Of a stretch of DNA of 64,000 nucleotides, positions 55,606 through 64,000 are shown piece after piece (position 1 is the stretch's first letter; each line of letters begins with the position of its first letter). The stretch is taken from contig JAZHRO010000013.1 of NCBI GenBank assembly GCA_037157565.1, positions 119,550,001 through 119,614,000 on the forward strand, in the 5' to 3' direction. This DNA comes from Thalassia testudinum (lineage: Eukaryota; Streptophyta; Magnoliopsida; Alismatales; Hydrocharitaceae). The notes under the pieces were generated by a model. It saw nothing but the letters and a program-made list of their open reading frames with translations. It searched no databases and had not been told where the DNA came from. The position numbers and the translations under genes were made by a program.

Positions 55606-58176
55606 TGATTGGCCCATATTTGTGGGCTGTTTAAGTATGTGAATGGCTAGACATTAAGATATCTTTAACATTTAGTTATCATGCATTAGAATGTACATAA
55701 ACTAATTTATATTTTTAGCTTGATTTTATAATTCATGCATTGCATTTATATCTAAATGCATTTAGAATTGACTTAGAATGGCATGCATTTGATTAGTTAA
55801 CCAATTAGGTACATTACATGCATTATTTTGATTTAACATAGAAGTTAAGGGTTTGTGCATAAACAACCCTCATATCTTATTTTATTTTATTATTCTTCTT
55901 CTTCGACAAGGAATAGCTCCACTTCCTCCTCCCGTGGCCATTCACTCCAGCCATGAAAGGTCCTCAATGTCTGTGAGGAGTGTATCTGCTCCGATCTCTC
56001 ACATTCAAATCTACCTGATGTAAACACATTTATTGAGGGTAAAATGTCTATTCATGCATGTTCCTAGGCTTAGATTTGCATTTCATGTTATAAATATTGC
56101 ATAGCATGCATCATTCTGCATTTAGAATAGTATATAATTTAGGTTAATTGCATCCTCTTTGTGGTTAGGAGAGAAGGATATTTATTTTGGAGCCTCGGAT
56201 TGACGATCCGACCGTACGGATCTGATCAAGACAACGATCGAAGTCCAACGCCTCTAAAATCGCCTCGATCGGAGTCCTGTAGCACCATATGCAGTCTGAG
56301 GAAGATCAACAGCCAAGGGACTAGGAGACATAATTCAGAGCTTCAAATGATAAATCTGACTGCACGGATGGATTCGAGTCGACGATCACAGCCTAACAGC
56401 GTGAAAATCGACTCAATTTGACCTCTATAGCAGCCCCTACAACAAGAAGACGGACAACCCAGATTACGCATGCACGCAGCGCAGCGCTAGTGCGTGGGCA
56501 CGCGTGTGTGCAGCAAGGCAAGAGCGCAGCGCTAGCGCATCGTGAAGTGGACAACAACGATGCATGAGATGGACTTACAGCGACACAGTCGTTGGTAATT
56601 CATCGCATGCCAACAAAGCCAACTGTGGGTGCTAGCGGGCATGAGCTGCCTACAGCGATGTTTCCAGTGATGGCCTGGATGTCACTAATGGTCCCATACC
56701 TATTTTTGCCTCTTCTCCTCCACTATAAAAGGACCTACACCCCCTCCCTTCCAAGCCATCTCTACCTACTCTACTCCCACCTACTCCCAAGCTCTAGCAA
56801 GCCTACCAACGCTCCATTAGAGCGTGTTCTCAAGCTCCCAAGGTGCCTATTAGTGTAGCGAACCTCTGCCCCACCAAATACTCCTCCAACTTCCCATATC
56901 CATTCATAGGTCACCTTGTAGCTATCTTCCCACCTCCATTCCGGTAGTAGATCATCTCCGTCTTCTCACCTCCATTCCAGAGCCACACTGAAGCTTTCCT
57001 CAACACGACATCCTCCTGCATCTCACCTCCATCATCCCTCTCCTCACCTCCTTCGTCTAATCTTCCGCCAGGCATCATCGTCTCGCCATACAATCGATTC
57101 GAGAGATTTCCTCTCACCCCCCTCTCTTTTTATGCTTTCATAGTTCATTGTAATCGACATTGAATTGATATATATATATCATATTTGTTCCACTTCTATC
57201 TTGTGATTCATTCTACTTGTCTTTAATTTCAAAAATACAAAAAATATCAAAACCCTAAAATACCAAAATGAAACAAAGCGAAGCACGATTTTCACGTAAA
57301 GTAAACATCGCCTCCCTGTGTTAGACCTGGGACTCCCTTGGAGTTTCGGTATAAATTTTATCGATCGATGTGTTTTGCAACTACGATGACAGGTTACTTG
57401 TAACCTCGATTTCTAGCACGCGAAACACGCACGACCACTACCCCCTGCAATCTATAAGATAGGCTCCTCCACTGAGTAAAGGAGGCCTCCACCCTGTCCA
57501 TACTGTGCTTCACCTTCACAACTATAAGCCTCAACTATGACAACAAGACTCCACCACTATGGGCATGTGGCGTGACAGGCTGCACCATCATCTAGAAGTT
57601 GCTCGCATCACTATGAGTGTACCAACTGGTGCACAATCGCAACAACACCCACTTGCTACCACCTTCCTCTGTTTCTTCTTTATTCAACAACAACACCCAC
57701 TCCACATCCCAGCACAAACCTCAAGCTCCACGCACGTCCACCTTCCCTTCCTCTTCATTTTCTTCTTTTTCTTCCCCTATTTCTCCTCTGCAACAACACA
57801 CCAAAAGAACCCAACACCATCACCACCTACCTCACCACCAGTGGCCACCATTTGTCACGTCCCGCCCCCTCGTGCGTGCTTGTGCTTCAGGCCATGCAAC
57901 AACAATAGGGAGCCACCACACACCCACCGTCCATTCCTATCCTCCTTCACCAACATCATCTTCATCTTCACCGGCTACACCTGAAGAAGAACCCAGCATC
58001 CATACCGTACAACGGGCCCCTTGCTCGCATTGGTTGATCTCCGCCCTCCACTTCCCAAGCCTCCACTTCCCATGCAATCGACGTCAGCCCTCCCACGAAT
58101 GTGGAGTTGCTTCATAGAGCAACAAGCCACCGCCCACCCACCGACCACCTCCACGACCGCCGGCATCGCACCTCCG
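55606..58176 (+). repeat. Element G LTR (3'), interrupted by solo LTR I, right end not defined
   Basis: LTR sequence 55606-56015 and then 57443 to at most 58176, where J begins. It starts TGATTGGCCCA TATTT G TGGGC. The part at 57560-58120 is C/A-rich and gives spurious His/Pro-rich ORFs. I could not identify its 3' terminus, so part of 57443-58176 could belong to flanking sequence. Confidence 0.5.
56016..57437 (+). repeat. Solo LTR I (B/E/H type), plus orientation
   Basis: 1422 bp, TGATGTAAACACA...CGACCA, with perfect duplications CTACC at 56011-56015 and 57438-57442. TATA CTATAAAAGG at 56724-56733. U5 block near 57310-57345. Related to LTRs of E and H. It lies in the G LTR. Confidence 0.85.
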
Positions 58177-59609
58177 TGATGCAAGATTTGCCCAATTTTA
58201 TAAATGGGGGTTTTAATGTCACTGCAACATGCAAAATTGATCAACTTTTAAATTTATATTCCTAGATGGTGGTGGTATCTAAGGTTGTCCAAAGAGGCTA
58301 ATTTGTTAGTCAAATATGTGATTCTCTCCCTCGTCTCTCAAGTCAACACTTCTCTTTTTTTATTTTGATTTTTGCAAATTTTTATGTTTGGAAATAAGCA
58401 GGATACGAATGCGAAGATAGAACTACGCTAAAGAAACTTTCCTAACAACTAGAACCAAAGTGAGAAGAGAAGTCTTCTCTTCTAAACTCACCCTAGGAAA
58501 GTGCACCTAGGGTAATTAGAAGAGAGATGTGATGCACTAAATAAATAAAGTTGCTGCTTGAAATTAAAAGTTCAAGAATGAAGAAAGAAATTTTGCTACT
58601 AAGAGGAAATCTTTACAAAGTACCTACGTAGGTCAACTAAGTAGAGGTTCCACTTAGTTAATCCCTATGTAGATGAATGCTTAACAAGAATTAAAATGAA
58701 ATAAAATAAAAGGCAGAAAGTTCTCCCGAGTAGCTGAGGCAACCTTCGCTCCAAGAATGGTGGCTCCCAGACTTGAAGAAGAATTCATTTTAGCTCCTTG
58801 AGTTGCTCCTCTCAAATGTGGATGTTCTCCACCCTTCTTTCCTCCTACCTAGCTGTCCTCCCTAGATGGAAGCTTACTCCTTAGCGTGGCATACGGAAGG
58901 AGAGAAAAGAGGAAGAAGGCACCAAGGGAGTGGGTAGGTTACTCCCTTAATCTTCTTCTCTCATTCTTCTTTCTTGGGCGTGGGATGTATGGTGGCTATA
59001 GGTGTTTGATAGGAGGAAGAATTATTTCTTACCAAGGATTGTTTGAATGGTAGGATGGGGGTCTTTTTATAGGATAGTATAGATGGTGGTTTGGAAGCTT
59101 CCTTGGCACCATGTGAAAGGGTGCCAAGGAGGGTGGCTTGGATGGTGGTTGGGAAGCTTCCTTGGCACCATGTGAAAGGGTGCCAAGGAGGATGGTTAGG
59201 AAACTTCCTTGGTGCCATGTGAAAGGGTTCCAAGGAGTGTAATTTAGGCACCAATGGTTGGTGGTTTTAATGTAGGTGGAAAACCATTAAGGTGGAGGGG
59301 GCGTAGGGTAGGAGTTGGATTTGAGTTAGATCCAGCTAAGTTGAGCTGGGATCCAACTACTGGAGCTTCTGTCCTCACAAATGTTCCAAGTGCCTTCCAA
59401 ACTGCTAACGCTTCTCTGATTTCCAATGCATTCATCCCTGGCAATCAAATGGAAGCTACATGAGATAATGTGAAATGAATGCTAATGCATGCTCTAAACC
59501 CTAAATGCACATGCATGCTAAATGTAATGATATAATGCAATGCAGTGGACAAAATCTTCGGAACTAGATGTGAATGGATGCTAGGATGATGATAAACTGG
59601 CATTTATCA
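58177..59609 (-). repeat. Element J 3' LTR (short C-type), minus orientation
   Basis: 1433 bp. Minus strand TGATAAATGCCAGTTTATCA...TTGCATCA. The right neighbour is a polypurine tract, so this is a 3' LTR of a minus-strand element. It lacks the AGCT array of the other C-type LTRs; only a short 'ccagctaagttgagctggga' relic remains near 59331. A direct repeat of about 68 bp ('cttggcaccatgtgaaagggtgccaagga') occurs three times at 59100-59240. Confidence 0.75.
59100..59240. repeat. Tandem repeat in J LTR
   Basis: Three copies of a unit containing 'cttggcaccatgtgaaaggg' at about 59101, 59160 and 59210 with intervening 'gatggttgggaagcttc'. The units contain the inverted pair CTTGGCACC / GGTGCCAAG. 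Confidence 0.8.
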
Positions 59610-59625
59610 CACCCCCTTGATTATC
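59610..59625 (-). other. Polypurine tract of element J
   Basis: Minus strand GATAATCAAGGGGGTG directly before TGATAAATG; a diverged form of GCATGGGGG. The usual GACTAGCAAAAAG block precedes it. Confidence 0.65.
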
Positions 59626-60562
59626 TTTTTGCTAGTCCCTTAGTAAAAATTATGATTGCACCACATTATTTCTCAAGAAACCAACTTTTTGTGTTTTGAG
59701 GAAAAAATCAAGATAGGAACTTGGCTGATTTTTGGTTAAGGGTGGTATGATGTTGATTAAGAATAAAACATCTCGACTTAGCTTTGGATTCAAAGATTAG
59801 ACAAATCAAGACCATTGTATCCTTTGAGAATTCACTACTTAACTCCTTTTTAATTCAAATATCTCGAAATCATTTTTGCTGTTAGGATTTCTCTGGCTCG
59901 TGAACTCGATCCGTAACTCGTAAGTTGATGAAAATTCAGGTGTCAGTGCTTTGTGATATGCCAACATTATTGGGATAAGCACATGTTATTGAAACTTCTT
60001 TTCCTTTCAATTATTCCCCCCATGCTTAGCATTTAGCTTAGTCCTACTACAAATGTGTCAATATCATCATTCCCGTTACCAATCGTCAAGGGTGCTCTAG
60101 CGTCGGCACTTTGAGATAGTACCATTTGAGACACACCCCAGGAGCTCACAACCCCAAAACACATTGTGGTGTCAAGGGGCGCTCCAAGCAAACTCAAGCT
60201 CTTACTTCGATGCTATGGGTAGAGCACCATCCAAGACACCTACGGTGCAAAATGCGGCTTAATGCTCTATCTAAAGATATGAAATATAAATATAGAGTAG
60301 TGCCGAGGCAGTAGCACATTGACATCGCATCCTCAAAGGTAGTATTTTTCTTTCCCGGCAGTAGGAACTCAAACCAATCATCTATCTCAGTCTTTTACTA
60401 AGATTTTGCAAGAGTTTTTTAATTATTTAGATGTTTTTGGGCTTGGGTAGTGTTGGCTTTGTGTGTGAAATGTTTGACACCAGGTTTTCAAAAGAAAAGC
60501 AAATTTTTGGATCAAGAGCTAAGTTAGGTACTGTCTAGGTCGCTAAACAAAGTCGGGTTACT
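59626..60562 (-). mobile_element. Element J 3' non-coding region, cut by K2
   Basis: Minus-strand counterpart of A 22350-23400, with the conserved module at 60050-60390 (minus: 'ctactgcctcggcact', 'gtactatctcaaagtgccga', 'gacgattggtaacggg'). A second GCATGGGGG motif (minus) is near 60020-60030. No coding frame. The rest of J lies beyond K2. Confidence 0.65.
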
Positions 60563-61086
60563 TGAATCATGTTAATTACACTCAAATGGGTTTTAAAGTC
60601 ATTGTGTTGTAGCACAGTTCGAATCAACGTGAAAAATAGATAATATTTATACTCGAAAGAAATCCAAGGTCGTTCACTGGGAGCAAGCAACAAAAATGAA
60701 TCTTAAGATCACAATTTCAATCAAATATATGAGCAATTGCAACCCAAAACTTAATTAAAAATGATATAGAGATGAAGCTCAATAATAAAGTACAAAAAGA
60801 AGAGGGTAAAATGGTAATTTGAATTACCAATTACACTAATTACAATAATATCAATTATCTCAACAATATCAATCAACTTAAATCCACGTAGGATAAGTGC
60901 ACAGTGCACTCCCTTCAGAGATCAAGCGATGGAACTCTCAACCAAACAACTTAACCGTCCATCTGCTACAGTACCAAGAGAGCACCCTTCCCCTTCCTTC
61001 CCTTTCTCTCTTCTTCTGCCTCCTTAAGCTTAAGAGAAGTGATATGTCAATTTTCCGCTTTCGATTAAGTTTCGCAAATGAAATAA

Positions 61087-61162
61087 CGTGTTAGAGTATA
61101 GTGGTGAGTATTTTCGCCTGTCACGCGGGCGACCCGAGTTCGATCCCTGGTAACGGTGCCAT
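61087..61162 (+). pseudogene. tRNA-Asp(GTC)-like fossil with encoded CCA
   Basis: Matches plant tRNA-Asp over D arm (AGTATAGTGGT), anticodon arm with GTC in TGTCACG, variable region and T arm (GAGTTCGATCCC), and ends GGTG-CCA. The first two acceptor pairs do not form and the T stem has an A:C mismatch, so it is not expected to be functional. Plant nuclear tRNA genes do not encode CCA, so this copy probably passed through an RNA or cDNA stage. A TTTTT run lies about 18 bp downstream. Confidence 0.7.
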
Positions 61163-61926
61163 TTGAAAGAGCAATCTTCATTTTTGTTCAAAACTTTAAT
61201 ATTAAATGATGTGCCATTGTATTTAATCGCGTGGTAGAAAATCGCTTTTCAAAACATTTTAATTTTCAAAATCTAACCACGAAGAGTTAGGTCATCTCCA
61301 TAGGGAGGAAATAGCCTATTTAAACTAGTGAACAGTGTCTTGTTTATTAGGGAATCTCAGTGGGTATGCATGTTCCTTAGTGCAACTTGTTACCCTCATG
61401 AATTCTCATTCTAAGCAATTAATTAAAATTGTAGGGGTTTATATGCAAAATTACTACAATATAATATTCTAATGATCTTGGTAATGATAATCAAGGTAAC
61501 TGCCAATTTCACGTAAAACATTCCTTATTTGTGATAATTAATGTGGCATGCTATTATCTCATTCATGAAATACTCAATTAGAAGTAATTTATAAAGAATA
61601 GAGATATATGCATGCAAATTCACCTTAATGGACTCATCAAGAAGGAACAACACAAATCTCAGCACCAACACCAGCAAAGGAAGAGGCCTTCCTCAAAAAT
61701 CACTAAGTGTTGAGAGGAGGGAAGTAGAGCAAAACCCCCTCCCCTCTCTCTCTTTTCTTCTTATTTCCCTTTCTTTTCTCTCAACGACAGTCAGATCCAG
61801 GTATATAAGTAAACAGTTCAGAGCCCAGACCCATGTGGCATGGCCACGGGCGAGGACGTGCATGGGCATGTGTGAGGGGACCTCACCCCATGCTACTTAG
61901 GTGAACAGCTGAGGAGTGAAACTCAA

Positions 61927-61967
61927 TTTATGCTGCACGGGCGCTCCAGCAGTTTTCGAGGTGGGAC
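61927..61967 (-). promoter_or_regulatory. snRNA-type USE/TATA-like pair in K2 LTR
   Basis: Minus strand GTCCCACCTCG (61967-61957), 24 nt, CATAAA (61932-61927). The upstream arm GGTGGGA pairs with TCCCACC, with a different loop from F. It lies about 889 bp downstream of the TATA at 62856-62865. Confidence 0.6.
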
Positions 61968-62855
61968 TATCCCACCCGCTTCCGTCGTGAAAAGCAACGT
62001 GGGATACTTCCTTCCAATTGGTGAGGGCATTGCAGCTGAGGCTTCCAATTGAGATTCTAGGAGTCCAGGGATGCGCCCGCGTCTCCTGATGCCGAGACCT
62101 GGAGCTGCAAACGAACAACAAGCTTTAAAGGTTGCTTTGAAGAAGGTTCTTCAATGGCAATAGAGGCTGGCACCTGAAAGTCACAAAAAAGGGCCTCATG
62201 GCCGCGTCAGAGGATTTCAAAAGCATCACCAGGTGACGACGAGTGCAATGCAGGTGTTTAGGTGCGGTGGAGTGGTCGGAAACCTTCAGGCGAAGGCCGT
62301 GAGTGCAAGTGAAAGAGAGTGTGCTCGATGGCATGATAGGGCAAGCAAACCCTTCAATTTCTTGAGGGTTTTTGCTCACGAGGATGAGATGGAGCTTTTG
62401 GGATAGGTGGCGAGGCTTATGGTGTGGTGTAGCAGATGAAGAGCCTCACTGGAGTGGTTGTTGGAAGAGGAGAAGACGGATATGGATATGAGCGATTGGC
62501 GGTTGTGTATGTGTTGCAAATGTGGGAGAGAGAAGTAAAGTGAGAGAGATAGCAATAGGACTTAGCTAGGTGGGAGAGAGGTAGAGGCAGTCAATTTTGG
62601 TCGACCGGCATCGGAGAAGATGGAGAGATCGGCGAAGCGGCGACGACGAGTTAGGCAGAGGCACATCCTCCCTTTGGTCGGGGAGGATAGCGACGAAGAG
62701 GAGATTCGAGAAGGCCGACCAATTTGGTCGTTGGACTGCCAAAGGAAGGGGATCGAAGGAGGTCACCGGAGCAAGGTTTTGGTGGCCGGAGGAGGAGAAT
62801 TAGAGGTGGTTAACTCACCAAAATTTGCTGAGAAGATGCGCAAGGCCACGAAGGT

Positions 62856-62865
62856 CCTTTTATAG
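62856..62865 (-). promoter_or_regulatory. TATA box of K2 LTR
   Basis: Minus strand CTATAAAAGG, preceded by 'catttagagcc'; likely Pol II promoter of element K2. Confidence 0.6.
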
Positions 62866-63809
62866 GGCTCTAAATGGAGTTCCAAGTTTGGAAACAAGCT
62901 TAGAAACTCTGAGCTCCTCACTAGTGTAGGATACCTATTCAGTCAAATCATTCGTATGAGGATTCTAGAGAGATTTAGGATCCCTTGAGGGGCTCATTTG
63001 AAAGACAATTTCTTGACGAGTTTCCCTTTCAATTTTGAGAGGGATTTGTCAAGAAATCACGGAGATCTTGCCAAATTAAGGTCGCTGGAGCTTTAGGATT
63101 AGGATTTCATTATGATAGGGACCTATTTGAAGAAGGAGATGATAAAGTTGGGGACCTATTTGTAAAGGATTCAAAAGCTAGTGGCATGTGTGTGAGATAA
63201 AAGAGTTAGACAGGACCAAATTGTAAAATAAGTTAAGATGATCTCAGATTGGGCCCAAATTTTGGTACAAACCTAATTTGGACCTAAGGAATTCAATGGT
63301 GAAGTTGGATTTTTATTTTGACCTAGTTTGACTAGGTAATTTGCACAATTATCCAAATTAGGGCAAATGTCTGTCTGAGACTATTTTGGTTCAAGACAGG
63401 TTCTGATGGTGAAATTGAAGGCACTAAATCCTGAAGAATATCTTTCTATGAATTTTATAGGGCTTAGGTGAATTTTATCCTGACCATAACTACAGTAGAT
63501 TAAGCAGGTTTGTTTTTAGGGTTTCATATGTCCATTAATTCCTATAACGCATGAAAACTCTTTTCATTCTGTATGAACCCTCTTAATAGACTCTAAAGCA
63601 CATTTGTCCTTTGTTCAACCCATGAGAAAACCCATAATTATTCTATTTTTGTGATAGAATGGTAGTTTGCAGAAATAACCTTATTTTCTTACTTTCTTCT
63701 CAGATCAGTGTTTTGTGCCCTTATGACCTTCTGATGGACATGTAAGAGCTTTTATTCCCTTAATCAGATTAAATTGAGCTTGTTATGGCTCATGATGGTG
63801 TTCGTATCA

Positions 63810-64000
63810 TACCCCCATGACTAGCTTTTGCTAGTCCCTTAGCAAAACCATCTGAATCGAACCAGTTATCTAGGTCGGATTTAACCGTCAGGATGCCTTA
63901 CTAGGCCGCATCTCTAGGAACCAGATATTAATACCAACAATAGTCCTAGAGGTACTCAAGTACCAGCCTAAATCCAGATCTGACTAGCTTTTGCCTTAGT
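63810..64000 (-). mobile_element. Element K2 internal tail with polypurine tract
   Basis: Minus-strand AGCTAGTCATGGGGGTA lies against the LTR (63810-63826) with the perfect CTAGC-AAAA-GCTAG palindrome. The next 170 bp are 3' non-coding sequence related to F 41150-41290. The element continues outside the window. Confidence 0.7.

Larger units (their letters stand above)
60563..63809 (-). repeat. Element K2 3' LTR (F-related), minus orientation
   Basis: About 3.25 kb. The minus strand starts TGATACGAACACCATCATGAGCC at 63809, like F and K1, and the polypurine tract lies to its right. TATA (minus) at 62856-62865, USE/TATA-like pair at 61927-61967. The left end is placed by comparison with K1 (tgaatca) and could be some bases further left. 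An insertion of roughly 0.7 kb (about 60890-61630) carrying a tRNA-Asp-like sequence is absent from K1. Confidence 0.65.

Noticed and set aside
57559..58117. Overlapping His/Pro/Thr-rich ORFs
   Set aside because: Two overlapping frames open together in C/A-rich sequence, a sign of composition rather than coding.
61087..61162. Functional tRNA-Asp gene
   Set aside because: Acceptor stem ends do not pair, the T stem has a mismatch and CCA is encoded; treated as a fossil.

Overview
The window reads as nuclear DNA from a flowering plant, in a gene-free, repeat-dominated region of the kind found in heterochromatin. I found no host gene. Essentially every base can be assigned to nested LTR retrotransposons, mostly Ty3/Gypsy elements of the Athila-like type: long LTRs, primer-binding sites complementary to tRNA-Asp, a GCATGGGGG polypurine tract, a gag with an N-terminal 'NYEERPGVVIPQ..FEIKP' block, a D-L-G-A-S protease, an F-M-D-D reverse transcriptase and a GPY integrase tail. 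One Ty1/Copia-like solo LTR is also present. I cannot name the species.

I label the elements by letter. The outermost is G (plus strand): part of its 3' non-coding region is at 45773-46434 and 55102-55605, and its LTR begins at 55606. Element E (plus) sits inside G: tail of its internal region at 1-762 and 29905-30350, 3' LTR at 30351-30417 and 44092-45772. Inside E's internal tail lies A (763-29899), an old, complete but badly decayed gag-pol element. A was hit by B (minus, 7409-14686, inside gag), by solo LTR C1 (19537-21628, inside the integrase region) and, in its 3' LTR, by Copia solo LTR D (24766-28800), which itself holds solo LTR K1 (24887-27662). E's 3' LTR was split by F (30418-44086), the youngest and best preserved element: its two 2.77-kb LTRs differ at only about a dozen positions. 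H (plus, 46435-55101) lies in G and carries an inverted solo LTR C2 (50579-52793). G's LTR holds solo LTR I (56016-57437) and is followed by J (minus, 3' LTR 58177-59609). J's internal tail is cut by K2 (minus, 3' LTR about 60563-63809), whose body runs off the right edge. Target-site duplications (CATAT, AGTAT, AGGAC, CTACC, GTTCC, CCAAT/C, GTTAC/GCTAC) fix most of these boundaries.

F supplies a gag frame and a pol frame separated by one in-frame TAG; its integrase has a short deletion and frameshift, so it is probably not autonomous. A's pol is full of stops and frameshifts. B and H carry no recognisable pol; instead both encode the same unfamiliar Tyr/Pro-rich, acidic protein, now broken in both, and are best seen as non-autonomous families parasitic on A-like elements.

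The most interesting signals are structural. (1) F, K1 and K2 LTRs share an snRNA-type promoter-like pair (GTCCCACCTCG, then CATAAA after exactly 24 nt), placed about 890 bp downstream of the ordinary TATA box. (2) A/C-type LTRs contain long arrays of AGCT spaced almost exactly 10-11 bp apart. (3) Several LTR families start with a short hairpin whose stem changes sequence but keeps pairing. (4) A chimeric gag/LTR unit is tandemly triplicated at 4786-7408. (5) A tRNA-Asp fossil with encoded CCA lies inside the K2 LTR.
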